A stretch of DNA of 37,875 bases from an uncultured Lachnobacterium sp. (GTDB lineage: Bacteria > Bacillota > Clostridia > Lachnospirales > Lachnospiraceae). The notes under the pieces were generated by a model. That model was not told the origin of the DNA, made no database searches, and worked only from the letters and a program-made list of their open reading frames with translations. The number at the start of each line of letters is the position of its first letter. The first letter of the stretch is position 1. The translations under genes were made by a program, and so were the position numbers. Shown here piece after piece: positions 16,596-24,891 of the stretch. The DNA is taken from positions 1-37,875 of the forward strand of contig CALAST010000087.1 of the NCBI GenBank assembly GCA_937889225.1, read 5' to 3'.

Positions 16596-16621
16596 TATCG
16601 GCAGCTAACAAGCTGCCGATA
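16596..16621 (-). terminator. Terminator of glgB
   Basis: A perfect 11-bp stem TATCGGCAGCT/AGCTGCCGATA with a 4-base loop is followed by CTTTTTG on the minus strand, directly after the glgB stop. The rest of 16392-16595 is AT-rich and must hold the DUF2225 promoter; a loose TTGCTT-17-TTTATA candidate lies near 16435-16475. Confidence 0.85.
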
Positions 16622-16630
16622 TTGTCGTTT

Positions 16631-18547
16631 TTATTTTGTTTTGATAATCAATCCTGAAAATGCAGGTATCGTACATTTTAAGCCATCTTTATGCAAAATA
16701 CAGTTTTCCTGTGTCTGTCTTGTTTTTCCGTCAAAATGCTCCCAGTCTGTATGGAAGATTACGTCAAATCCCTCATATGAATTTTTACTTTCTGTAATAT
16801 CCAAAGTTACATTTTCTATAAGTTCTGTGTTTCCTGTATCTGTTTTTTCTACCGTTTCAAATGTATCTTTTATATTCGTATCTTTTTTATCTTCTTGGAT
16901 TGATTTATTTTTACTGTCTTTTGATGGAACTTTTAAATCATATTCCTGTACTTTATCACTAAAGTTCAATATTGTGATAATATTGAAATCCTTTGCTTTT
17001 CTGCGGATTACATATATGCATTTTTGTTCCTGATGACAATCTATCCATTCAAATCCACTTTGCTCATAATCCTGCTCATATAATGCGGGCAGGGAAAGAT
17101 AGATTTTATTTAAATCTTTCATAAAACGTTGAAATGCTTCATGTTTTGGATACTCCAGCAAATTCCAATCCTGCTCACGTTTTTCATCCCATTCACGGAA
17201 CTGTCCGATTTCATTTCCCATAAAATTCAACTTTTTGCCCGGATGTGTCATCATATATAGATACATGGCTTTCACCTGTGGGAATTTTCTTTCGTAATCA
17301 CCATTCATTTTTTGTATAATTGTTGCTTTTCCATGCACGACTTCATCATGGGAAAGTGCGAGCAAGTATTTTTCATTCCAATAATACATCATGGAAAATG
17401 TCAATTTGTGGTACAGTTGACTTCGATATTCCGGTCCTGACTGAAAATATTCTAATGTATCATGCATCCATCCCATATCCCATTTATAATCAAAGCCAAG
17501 CCCACCTTGGTCTACATCTAACGTTACCTTTGGATAATTGGTAGAATCTTCTGCAATCAGCATACATCCCGGATTTTCACGTTTTAGGCCTTTATTCATG
17601 ACTTTGATAAAGTCTACTGCATTTCCATTTACCCCTCTACGTTCATCGCCCTGCCAATAAATAATGCGGCTGATTGCATCCATACGCAGACCATCAAAAT
17701 GATATTCTTTTAACCAATAGTTAGCGGCTGATTGTAAAAAGCTTCGTACTTCCGGACGGGAATGCATAAAATTACAGCTTCCCCATTCGCTTACTCCGAC
17801 ATCATCGGACGGATATTCATATAGATACGTTCCATCATAACGGGCAAGTCCATACTCATCAATTGCAAAATGTACAGGAACGAAATCGAGAATTGTACCA
17901 ATTCCATTCTGATGTAAAATATCTATCATATATTTCACATCTTCGGCTGTTCCATATCGACTGGTTGGAGCAAAAAATCCGGTGTTCTGATAGCCCCAGC
18001 TTTCATCACACGGATGCTCACTGAGCGGTAAAAATTCCACATAATTATATCCGTTTTCTTTCAGATAATCTGCAAGCTGTTGTGCAATTTCCCGATAGGT
18101 GTACCATGTGCCATCTTTTTTTCTACGCCAGGAGCCTAAATGCATCTCATAAATGTTAAGTGGTTTATTGATATGATTGGAACGTTCTTTCATCCATGCT
18201 TCGTCAGAAAACTGATAGCGTTTCATATTTCGGATGACGGATTTATGGTCCGGACGAAACTGCATTCCAAATCCATATGGGTCACAATGGTCTGTATAGG
18301 TATTATCCTGCTTATAAATACGAAATTCATAGCAATTTCCTTCTTTTGCGGAATCTACAAGCACTTCATAAAAATTGCCATCATAAATTCTATTCATTTT
18401 AATTTCTTCATCATTAATTAGGACGCTTACACCAATTGCACTTGGTGCAAATGTACGGAACACAACGCCATCTTCCTGCATATGTGCTCCAAGAAATTCA
18501 TATGCATTTAATATCTGTCCTTGATAAAAGCCTTGCATATCCATCAT
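16631..18547 (-). CDS. glgB: 1,4-alpha-glucan branching enzyme GlgB
   Basis: GlgB makes alpha-1,6 branches in glycogen. The 638-residue protein has an N-terminal CBM48-like domain (about 10-110), then the GH13 catalytic barrel: NIYEMHLGSWRR, DFVPVHF, the nucleophile region FDGLRMDAISR, the acid/base region MLIAEDSTNYP and the end of the active site LALSHDEVVHGK. The all-beta C-terminal domain is interrupted by about 48 hydrophilic residues rich in K, D, T, E and N (roughly 538-586), which other GlgB proteins I know lack. The start has AAGGAAG upstream. No glgC, glgA or glgP lies nearby, and a TetR-family gene is divergent. Confidence 0.95.
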   Translation of the reverse strand: MMDMQGFYQGQILNAYEFLGAHMQEDGVVFRTFAPSAIGVSVLINDEEIKMNRIYDGNFYEVLVDSAKEGNCYEFRIYKQDNTYTDHCDPYGFGMQFRPDHKSVIRNMKRYQFSDEAWMKERSNHINKPLNIYEMHLGSWRRKKDGTWYTYREIAQQLADYLKENGYNYVEFLPLSEHPCDESWGYQNTGFFAPTSRYGTAEDVKYMIDILHQNGIGTILDFVPVHFAIDEYGLARYDGTYLYEYPSDDVGVSEWGSCNFMHSRPEVRSFLQSAANYWLKEYHFDGLRMDAISRIIYWQGDERRGVNGNAVDFIKVMNKGLKRENPGCMLIAEDSTNYPKVTLDVDQGGLGFDYKWDMGWMHDTLEYFQSGPEYRSQLYHKLTFSMMYYWNEKYLLALSHDEVVHGKATIIQKMNGDYERKFPQVKAMYLYMMTHPGKKLNFMGNEIGQFREWDEKREQDWNLLEYPKHEAFQRFMKDLNKIYLSLPALYEQDYEQSGFEWIDCHQEQKCIYVIRRKAKDFNIITILNFSDKVQEYDLKVPSKDSKNKSIQEDKKDTNIKDTFETVEKTDTGNTELIENVTLDITESKNSYEGFDVIFHTDWEHFDGKTRQTQENCILHKDGLKCTIPAFSGLIIKTK

Positions 18548-18610
18548 ATCTTTCTTCCTTCCATATTTTATTTATTATTTTGTCATTGATCTTATTATTT
18601 CTTTTATAGT

Positions 18611-18713
18611 TACTGTCCATATGCACTGTTTCACACGCATTACATCTTCTAAAACAGCTGTATAAAGGGGATTCTCAATACAACATATTTTTTCTAAAAA
18701 CATATGGACAGTA
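18611..18713. repeat. 13-bp inverted repeat in the glgB/tetR intergenic region
   Basis: TACTGTCCATATG (18611-18623) and CATATGGACAGTA (18701-18713) are perfect reverse complements 77 bp apart. Such paired half-sites can support looping by a regulator. One copy is close to glgB, the other next to the tetR operator/promoter. Confidence 0.6.
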
Positions 18714-18714
18714 T

Positions 18715-18749
18715 GTACGATTTTAATTGACTCTTGTCAATTATCGTAC
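18715..18749. promoter_or_regulatory. Candidate TetR operator overlapping its own promoter
   Basis: The arms GTACGAT(TTT)AATTGAC (18715-18731) and GTCAATTATCGTAC (18736-18749) are inverted copies that differ only by three extra T in the left arm. The -35 box of the tetR promoter lies at the centre, so binding would block transcription. Autoregulation is an inference from position and symmetry. Confidence 0.55.
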
Positions 18750-18755
18750 TATAAT
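18727..18755 (+). promoter_or_regulatory. Promoter of the TetR-family gene
   Basis: TTGACT (18727-18732), 17 bp and TATAAT (18750-18755), about 90 bp before the start codon. The -35 sits inside the palindrome described above. Confidence 0.75.
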
Positions 18756-18844
18756 CTTATAGACAAATACCAAAAATTGCAACTTACACATTTTTTAAAT
18801 CGTCATTTATTAGACATTTTCACAAAATAGTAAAGGAAAAATAC

Positions 18845-19411
18845 ATGGATTTACGCGAAAAGAAAACAAAACGAAGCATTTACAATGCGTTTATGGAGCT
18901 TCGGGCAAAAAGACCGTTAGAACGCATTACGATTAAAGAATTGACAGAACTAGCTGAAATCAGTAAGGCGACTTTTTATTTGCATTATAAAGATATCTAT
19001 GACTTATCCGACCAGCTTCAGAAAAAAGTGATTGAGGATGTACTTTCTTCTATTTCTGATTTAGAATTAATCTACAAATCTCCTCCACAATTTACATTTG
19101 AGTTATTTCATGCTTTTATCAAATATCAGCCATTGATTGAAATTCTTTTTTCCGATTCTCAAATGGCTATACTTCCAATGAGCATTGAAAAAGCAATTAA
19201 AAAAATTTATTTTACTATTCGTCCGGAAGCGGAGCATAATGCCACAGCTAATATACATCTTACTTATCAAATTATGGGTGGTTATTATGCCTTTGAAGCA
19301 AATCGTAAAAAATTCGGAGATGAATTTGTGATTGATGTGATAGATGGTCTGACCAGAAAGATTGCACATACTTACGAAGATGCAAATACCGATAACAATG
19401 AAGATTCATAA
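18845..19411 (+). CDS. TetR/AcrR family transcriptional regulator
   Basis: A 188-residue regulator. The N-terminal helix-turn-helix is clear: KRSIYNAFMELRAKRPLERITIKELTELAEISKATFYLHYKD (about 9-50) ending in the TFYLHYKDI pattern of the family. The remaining helical domain would bind an effector I cannot name. AAAGGAA lies upstream of the ATG. It is divergent from glgB and does not sit beside a transporter or oxidoreductase, so the target is either itself, glgB or something remote. The C-terminal domain resembles the TetR C-terminal type found in many Firmicutes regulators of unknown ligand. Confidence 0.9.
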   Translation: MDLREKKTKRSIYNAFMELRAKRPLERITIKELTELAEISKATFYLHYKDIYDLSDQLQKKVIEDVLSSISDLELIYKSPPQFTFELFHAFIKYQPLIEILFSDSQMAILPMSIEKAIKKIYFTIRPEAEHNATANIHLTYQIMGGYYAFEANRKKFGDEFVIDVIDGLTRKIAHTYEDANTDNNEDS

Positions 19412-19536
19412 TTTTTTCGGTGGAGGGAATTCTCTCTATTTTTGGACTTTTCTAATCTTCTAAAATTCATAAAGAAAGCTTTTCTTTTTTGTATTTTTTT
19501 GCTGTCAAGCGATTACAAATAAAATTTATCCATTAT

Positions 19537-19593
19537 TAAAAAAGTTCTCTACCACACTTATGCTTTACGCATTTGAAGTAGAGAACTTTTCTA
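19537..19593. terminator. Bidirectional terminator between tetR and the U32 gene
   Basis: AAAAGTTCTCTAC (19540-19552) and GTAGAGAACTTTT (19578-19590) form a perfect 13-bp stem with A/T runs on both sides. It ends the convergent tetR and trhP-like transcripts. Bases 19412-19536 hold nothing else I can support. Confidence 0.85.
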
Positions 19594-19599
19594 ACTTCA

Positions 19600-20853
19600 T
19601 TACTCCAACGCAATCTTTTCTTCTTCCTGTCTGCGAAGAATATCATATTCTTCTAATTCCATGCCTAAATCCACATAAAATACCTGCTGTGGGTGTGGGC
19701 AGGATTCCATTTCTTTTCCATCTTCATCCACAAGACGTTTTACAGTTACTTCAATATTGTCTCCATTTGGTTTCATAATTTCAATGATTTCTCCTACGGA
19801 GAATTTATTCCTCTGTTCAATGCGATACAGACCTTCTTCATTGCGTGGTCCTACGATACCAAGGTACGTATAACCTTTTTCATAGGTGTTATTGTCGTAA
19901 ATCTGTGTTTCTTCGGATGGTTTTCCATAGAAAAATCCGGTTGTGAACTGACGATAAGTGCAGTTACTAATCTGGTCTAAATACCACGGCATATTTTGCT
20001 GATATTTTTCCGGTGATTCGAGGTAATCATCAATTGCCTTACGATAGGTACGTGCAACTGTTGCTACATAAAGGGCTGTTTTCATACGACCTTCGATTTT
20101 GTAACTGTCAATTCCTGTTTCAATTAAATCCGGAATATGCTCTATCATGCACAAATCTTTGGAATTAAAAATGTAAGTGCCTCTTTCATTTTCATAAACA
20201 GGGAAATATTCACCCGGACGTTTTTCTTCCATAACGGAATATTTCCAACGGCATGGATGTGTACATGCACCTTTATTTGCATCTCTGCCTGTAAAATAAT
20301 TGGAAAGCAGACATCTTCCGGAATAAGAAATGCACATTGCACCATGAATAAAGGTTTCGATATCCATATCTTCCGGTATATTATCACGGATTTCTTTGAT
20401 TTCTCGCAAAGAAAGTTCACGGGCTGTTACCACACGTTTTGCTCCCATTTCATACCAGAAATTAAATGTGCCATAGTTGGTATTGTTCGCCTGTGTACTG
20501 ATATGGCGTTCAATATCCGGACAAATTTCTTTTGCCAACATAAAAATCGCAGGGTCTGCGATAATCAATCCGTCCGGTCTGTCGGGTTTCATATTGTTTA
20601 ATTCTTCAAAATAGGTGCTTACACCGTCTAAATCGTAGTTGTGAGCTAAAATATTGGCGGTTACATACACTTTTACATTGTGAGCATGGGCAAATGCAAT
20701 GCCTTCTGCCATTTCTGCTAATGTAAAGTTTTTTGCTTTTGCACGAAGCCCGAATGCCTCGCCACCGATATATACAGCATCTGCACCGAAAATTACAGCA
20801 ATTTTTAATACTTCAAGGCTGCTTGCCGGTACAAGTAATTCTATTTTTCTCAT
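19600..20853 (-). CDS. Peptidase U32 family protein, TrhP-like (tRNA hydroxylation)
   Basis: U32 proteins of the TrhP/RlhA group hydroxylate RNA bases using prephenate; TrhP makes 5-hydroxyuridine at position 34 of tRNAs. The 417-residue length fits the second B. subtilis paralogue (YrrO, TrhP2). The conserved cysteine region GAMCISYSGRCLLSNYFTGR followed by GACTHPCRW (about 168-203) matches the putative [4Fe-4S] ligands, and the N-terminal barrel starts ELLVPASSLEVLKIA. In B. subtilis yrrN/yrrO follow yrrM, the methyltransferase that acts on the product; here a methyltransferase of that type is just upstream, which supports the tRNA role. Only one U32 gene is present. GGAGAA precedes the ATG. 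Confidence 0.88.
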   Translation of the reverse strand: MRKIELLVPASSLEVLKIAVIFGADAVYIGGEAFGLRAKAKNFTLAEMAEGIAFAHAHNVKVYVTANILAHNYDLDGVSTYFEELNNMKPDRPDGLIIADPAIFMLAKEICPDIERHISTQANNTNYGTFNFWYEMGAKRVVTARELSLREIKEIRDNIPEDMDIETFIHGAMCISYSGRCLLSNYFTGRDANKGACTHPCRWKYSVMEEKRPGEYFPVYENERGTYIFNSKDLCMIEHIPDLIETGIDSYKIEGRMKTALYVATVARTYRKAIDDYLESPEKYQQNMPWYLDQISNCTYRQFTTGFFYGKPSEETQIYDNNTYEKGYTYLGIVGPRNEEGLYRIEQRNKFSVGEIIEIMKPNGDNIEVTVKRLVDEDGKEMESCPHPQQVFYVDLGMELEEYDILRRQEEEKIALE

Positions 20854-20887
20854 TTAATTCTCCATTTCTAAGTTTTGTTCTCTCTTT

Positions 20888-20998
20888 TTAGTTACTCCAT
20901 GAATGAAGCCATCTATAAAGATTTTGACCAAACTCATAAAACATATCCGTCCATTGGTCATATATTGCAATGATAAAAAAAACAAATACCATCATCAT
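20888..20998 (-). CDS. Possible 36-aa single-span membrane peptide
   Basis: In the 167-bp gap between the methyltransferase and the U32 gene an ORF begins with three consecutive ATGs and reads MMMVFVFFIIAIYDQW, followed by a polar, aromatic-rich tail with FYEFGQNLYRWLHSW. The first half would span a membrane; the second looks amphipathic. The ribosome binding site is weak (AAGAAG). The gap is otherwise empty, unlike the tight spacing elsewhere in this operon, which argues that it holds something. Confidence 0.4.
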   Translation of the reverse strand: MMMVFVFFIIAIYDQWTDMFYEFGQNLYRWLHSWSN

Positions 20999-21020
20999 TG
21001 CTACATCTATTATCTTCTTT

Positions 21021-21668
21021 CTAAAATTTTACTTTTGTACTAACCGTAATCCCATCTCCAATCGGCAAAACGGCTGTTACCAAGTCATCGCGATGTGTCA
21101 GTTCATACAAATATTCTCGCATACGCTTATGAATCGTGCGATTCCTTCTGGTAACGATAAAATGAGATTCTATAATATCCCCATCCTGCAATACATTATC
21201 CGACACCAACACCCCGTCTTTTTTCAAAAGCCGCAGAATATCCGGCATAAAGTTAATATACTGTCCCTTTGCAGCATCCATAAATATCATATCAAAAGGG
21301 TCTTCTAAGGTTTTTAACACCTCTGTTGCATCCCCTTCGATTAAAGTAATCTGATTTTCTTTTTCTGCACGGATAAAATTCTCTCGTGCAATCGGTATTC
21401 TTTTTTCATAATTTTCTATTGTAACAATTTCGCATGGATAGGGATTGTATTCTGCCATTAAAATGGCTGAAAATCCTACAGCCGTTCCGACTTCCAAAAT
21501 TCGCTTTGGTTTTTGCATTGCCAAAAGCAATTTTAAGAAGCTCTGCATTTCTTTCCGAATAATCGGCACGTAAGAATCCAGAGCTTCTTTTTCTATGGTA
21601 TCTAAAATGGCTGTGTTTCCACTATCCAGAGAGTTGATATATGTTACCAAACGCTCATTTACTACCAC
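21021..21668 (-). CDS. O-methyltransferase, TrmR-like (tRNA 5-hydroxyuridine methyltransferase)
   Basis: A 215-residue class I SAM-dependent methyltransferase of the catechol-O-methyltransferase-like family 3. Motifs: ILEVGTAVGFSAILMA (SAM motif I), ETVTIENYE-like acidic second strand, IEGDATEVL and the metal-site strand FDMIFMDAAKGQY, then GVLVSDNVLQDGDI. TrmR (YrrM) of B. subtilis methylates 5-hydroxyuridine 34 and is encoded next to the U32 hydroxylases, as here. The start is a GTG at 21668, two bases past the stop of the preceding gene, with AGGTG before it, so translation is probably coupled. Confidence 0.85.
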   Translation of the reverse strand: MVVNERLVTYINSLDSGNTAILDTIEKEALDSYVPIIRKEMQSFLKLLLAMQKPKRILEVGTAVGFSAILMAEYNPYPCEIVTIENYEKRIPIARENFIRAEKENQITLIEGDATEVLKTLEDPFDMIFMDAAKGQYINFMPDILRLLKKDGVLVSDNVLQDGDIIESHFIVTRRNRTIHKRMREYLYELTHRDDLVTAVLPIGDGITVSTKVKF

Positions 21669-21670
21669 AC

Positions 21671-22060
21671 TTATTCACCTGTACTTTCTTCTGTTTCGGG
21701 CTCTGTAGACATGATAATTATCATCTCTTTCGCAGTCAAGGACGTATTCAAAGTATAAGTTCCCGGAATAATCTCATCTGCATATGCCGACAGGTTTAGC
21801 TGAAAGAAAAACAGATTTTCATCCCGAATCAGTTTCTTTTCCTTTAACAGTTCACCAATTTCTTTTGCATCCATGCCGTCTTCAATCGTAACGATTACGT
21901 CTGTTCCAGGAGTTTGTTCCATCGGACTTTCCGTAAATACACGATATCCAAAATCAAATGCTGTCATACCAACACGTACTGTTCCATATATAATCACAAG
22001 TGTCAGCATAATTGAAAATGCAAAACTCAAAAATTTAAAGATTACTTTGTTAATTTCCAT
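21671..22060 (-). CDS. MltG/YceG-like stub without the catalytic domain
   Basis: MltG is a membrane-anchored endolytic transglycosylase of about 340 residues or more. This 129-residue protein has an N-terminal transmembrane helix (about 9-30) and then the LysM-like part only: DVIVTIEDGMDAKEIGELLKEKKLI, FFFQLNLSAY, IIPGTYTLNTSLTAKEMIIIMS. That matches the MltG N-terminal module. The catalytic half is missing, and the reading frame ends cleanly with ESTGE. In B. subtilis the full-length homologue yrrL sits between ruvX-linked genes and yrrM, so position agrees. It may be a regulator, or a full-length copy may exist elsewhere. Confidence 0.75.
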   Translation of the reverse strand: MEINKVIFKFLSFAFSIMLTLVIIYGTVRVGMTAFDFGYRVFTESPMEQTPGTDVIVTIEDGMDAKEIGELLKEKKLIRDENLFFFQLNLSAYADEIIPGTYTLNTSLTAKEMIIIMSTEPETEESTGE

Positions 22061-22067
22061 AATACTC

Positions 22068-23738
22068 CTATACTTCCATTATGATTGGCATAATCATAGG
22101 TCGTCTCTTCGTTTCTCTCCACACAAATTCACCTAGTGCATCTTTTACTTCTGTTTTAATTCTGCCCCAATCCGTAATGTGATGCATCATGCAGTAATCC
22201 ATCGTTTCATCTAATACTGCCTGTGCCTCATCCATAAGGCTTTCGGAATTGCGTACGTATACAAATCCGCGAGAAACAATATCCGGACCTGCAAGCACCT
22301 GTCCGCTTCCGCTTTCTAATGTCATAACAACAATAATAATACCGTCTTCTGCAAGACGCTGTCTGTCGCGAATCACGATATTTCCAACATCCCCGACACC
22401 AAGACCATCTACCATCACATTGCCAACATGCACTTTTCCTGTCACTTTTGCCTCATTTGCATCAAGTTCCAAAACATCACCGGATGAAAGAATAAAGATT
22501 TCATCTTTGGTATAGCCAAGTTCTTCTGCAATTTTACCTTGTGCAACCAAATGTTTGTATTCTCCATGCACCGGAATGCTGTATTTTGGATTTACAAGCG
22601 TGTAAATCAATTTGATATCCTCACGGCAAGCATGACCGGATACATGCACATCTTGAAAAATAACATCTGCTCCTTTTCGCATCAGTTCATTGATTACACC
22701 TGTAACCGATTTTTCATTGCCCGGAATCGGAGAAGAACTGAAAATAATCGTATCGTTTGGTTTAATGGAAATCTTGCGATGTGTTCCATTTGCCATGCGG
22801 GAAAGTGCCGCCATGGATTCTCCCTGACTTCCTGTCGTAATGATTACCGTCTGTTCATCCGGATAATTGTTGAGCATTTCGCCTTCAATTAAAATATTTT
22901 CCGGCAATGATAAATATCCAAGCTCACAAGCGATGGAAATAATATTTACCATGCTTCGACCTTCAATCGCAACTTTACGTCCAAATTTATGTGCGGAGTT
23001 AATAATCTGCTGCACACGGTCAACGTTGGATGCAAACGTTGCAATAATAATTCGCTTATTTTTATGTTCCTCGAAAAGATTGTCAAGTGTCGCACCTACA
23101 CTCTTTTCTGACATAGTAAAGCCTTTTCGTTCTGCATTAGTGCTATCACAAAGCAATGCAAGAACACCTTTTTTCCCAATTTCGCCAAAACGTGCCAAAT
23201 CTATGGAATCCCCAAATACCGGTGTATAGTCAACTTTAAAGTCCCCTGTATGGACTACGATGCCTGCCGGCGAATAAATAGCAAGTGCCGCTGCATCTTG
23301 TATGCTGTGATTTGTTTTAATAAATTCTACACGAAAACATCCCAAATTAATATGCTGTCCGTATTTTACAACCTTACGCTTGATATTTTTCAGCATTTCG
23401 TGTTCCTGTAATTTCTTATCAATGATACCGATGGTAAGTTTTGTTGCATAAATTGGTACATTGATGTCACGCAATACATATGGTATTGCTCCAATATGGT
23501 CTTCATGACCATGCGTAATAAAAAATCCTTTTACTCTGTCTATATTCTCCTTGAGATATGTTACATCCGGGATAACCAAATCGATTCCTAACATATCATC
23601 TTCCGGGAATGCCAAGCCACAATCCACAACAATAATACTGTCCCCATATTCGAAAGCAGTAATATTCATGCCGATTTGCTCCATGCCACCTAAAGGTATT
23701 ATCTTTAGTTTGCCATTTGTCTGTTCGATATTTGACAT
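22068..23738 (-). CDS. rnj: Ribonuclease J
   Basis: RNase J is a metallo-beta-lactamase-fold 5'-exonuclease and endonuclease central to mRNA decay and rRNA maturation in Firmicutes. The 556 residues show the metal motif THGHEDHIGAIP (about 75-86), VDCGLAFPED, VHTGDFKVD, the beta-CASP region with IIIATFASNVDRVQQI and TGSQGESMAAL, and HVSGHACREDI, which holds a further active-site histidine. The C-terminal domain ends the protein normally. CGGAGG lies seven bases before ATG. It is one gene of the mtaB to trhP-like series. Whether it is RnjA or RnjB cannot be told from one copy. Confidence 0.96.
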   Translation of the reverse strand: MSNIEQTNGKLKIIPLGGMEQIGMNITAFEYGDSIIVVDCGLAFPEDDMLGIDLVIPDVTYLKENIDRVKGFFITHGHEDHIGAIPYVLRDINVPIYATKLTIGIIDKKLQEHEMLKNIKRKVVKYGQHINLGCFRVEFIKTNHSIQDAAALAIYSPAGIVVHTGDFKVDYTPVFGDSIDLARFGEIGKKGVLALLCDSTNAERKGFTMSEKSVGATLDNLFEEHKNKRIIIATFASNVDRVQQIINSAHKFGRKVAIEGRSMVNIISIACELGYLSLPENILIEGEMLNNYPDEQTVIITTGSQGESMAALSRMANGTHRKISIKPNDTIIFSSSPIPGNEKSVTGVINELMRKGADVIFQDVHVSGHACREDIKLIYTLVNPKYSIPVHGEYKHLVAQGKIAEELGYTKDEIFILSSGDVLELDANEAKVTGKVHVGNVMVDGLGVGDVGNIVIRDRQRLAEDGIIIVVMTLESGSGQVLAGPDIVSRGFVYVRNSESLMDEAQAVLDETMDYCMMHHITDWGRIKTEVKDALGEFVWRETKRRPMIMPIIMEV

Positions 23739-23760
23739 ATTGCCTCCGTTTTAATCCGTT

Positions 23761-24024
23761 CTAATATTCAATTTCTGTTTCTTCATCGGAAAGTTCTGTA
23801 AATACTTTTGCAAGTGCCATAAATTCTACTTCATCTTCTACCACTTCATAAAGTACTTCATCATTTTCGTTTATGATTTCTTTTAAAATGTAGGCATCCC
23901 ATGTGCCATCTTGCGTATCTTCCGATACAAGAAGATATTTTACACCATTTACCTGTGTTTCTTCTTCTACTACAAATTCAACTAATTCATTTGTTTCCGG
24001 GTCCATAAAACTTACCTTTTCCAC
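23761..24024 (-). CDS. DUF1292 family protein
   Basis: An 87-residue, very acidic protein with the DUF1292 pattern VSFMDPETNELVEFVVEEETQVNGVKYLLVSE and a C-terminal EVEDEVEFMALAKVF. Function unknown; it usually follows ruvX in Firmicutes (yrzB in B. subtilis), as here. The start is a GTG at 24024 with an excellent GGAGG seven bases upstream. Confidence 0.88.
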   Translation of the reverse strand: MEKVSFMDPETNELVEFVVEEETQVNGVKYLLVSEDTQDGTWDAYILKEIINENDEVLYEVVEDEVEFMALAKVFTELSDEETEIEY

Positions 24025-24104
24025 GTTATCACCTCCTGTCTATTCATCATAACTGTCTACACATAAGTAAAATTGTGTACACAAATCAGACACTTGCCCC
24101 ATTC

Positions 24105-24530
24105 TTATTGTTTGCTAAGAAAGTCTAAGTATCCCTGTAAAATAAATATTGCCGCAATTTCATCCACATATTCCTTACGATGTTCTCTGCGAATGCCCAT
24201 TTCCATCATGGCATTGTCTGCGGCTACAGTAGTGAGACGCTCATCCCACAAAATCACTTCAAGACCCGTACGTTTTTCTAACATTTCCTTGAATTCTTTT
24301 GTGCGTTCGCAGCGTTCCCCTTCTGTATTGTTCATGTTTTTCGGATAGCCCAATACAATTTTTTCTACATTGTACTGCCCTATCAATTCTTCAATTCTGG
24401 CTAACGTCTGACGTAGTTTTGCCGGCTTTTCTCTACGGATAATTTCTACCCCTTGTGCTGTTATGAAAAGTTCATCACTTACCGCAACCCCTACTGTCTT
24501 TGTTCCAAAATCCAATCCTAAAATCCGCAT
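24105..24530 (-). CDS. ruvX: Putative pre-16S rRNA nuclease RuvX/YqgF
   Basis: RuvX is an RNase H-fold nuclease implicated in 16S rRNA 5'-end maturation. At 141 residues it has the family motifs LGLDFGTKTVGVAVSD at the N-terminus (first acidic residue), VLGYPKNMNN and the later WDERLTTVAA and EIAAIFILQGYLD with acidic residues. AAGGTG precedes the start. It lies between ireB and the DUF1292 gene, the usual Firmicutes trio. Confidence 0.95.
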   Translation of the reverse strand: MRILGLDFGTKTVGVAVSDELFITAQGVEIIRREKPAKLRQTLARIEELIGQYNVEKIVLGYPKNMNNTEGERCERTKEFKEMLEKRTGLEVILWDERLTTVAADNAMMEMGIRREHRKEYVDEIAAIFILQGYLDFLSKQ

Positions 24531-24546
24531 AATTCACCTTGCCGGA

Positions 24547-24810
24547 CTAATCCCAGTTTTGGTTCTTAATATAAGCCTTTAACACTTCTTCTACAAGCTC
24601 ATCACGTTCAACCTTCATAATCAGACTTCTTGCATTATTATGACTGGTAATATAAGTTGGGTCACCTGACATAATGTATCCTACAATCTGGCTGACCGGA
24701 TTATAGCCTTTTTCCTGCATTGCTGCAAAAACTTTCTTAAGAACTTCTTTTACTTGAATTTCCGGTTCCTTTTCTACTTTAAAATATTGTGTATTATTTA
24801 AATTCTGCAT
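24547..24810 (-). CDS. ireB: IreB family regulatory phosphoprotein (UPF0297)
   Basis: IreB is a small helical protein phosphorylated by the PASTA kinase IreK in Enterococcus, where it tunes cell-wall antibiotic tolerance. The 87-residue product has the family core TQYFKVEKE, GYNPVSQIVGYIMSGDPTYITSHNNARSLI and ERDELVEEVLKAY. The open frame extends 23 codons further upstream (to 24879), but family length and the sequence MQNLNNTQYFKV favour ATG 24810, with AAGGGCG about 10 bases before it. Confidence 0.93.
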   Translation of the reverse strand: MQNLNNTQYFKVEKEPEIQVKEVLKKVFAAMQEKGYNPVSQIVGYIMSGDPTYITSHNNARSLIMKVERDELVEEVLKAYIKNQNWD

Positions 24811-24891
24811 ACCCTCACGCCCTTGCTTTTGTTCTTTATTGCCATAAGCCCTATTCATACATTGTAAACTAGATGACAAAAAATTACAACC

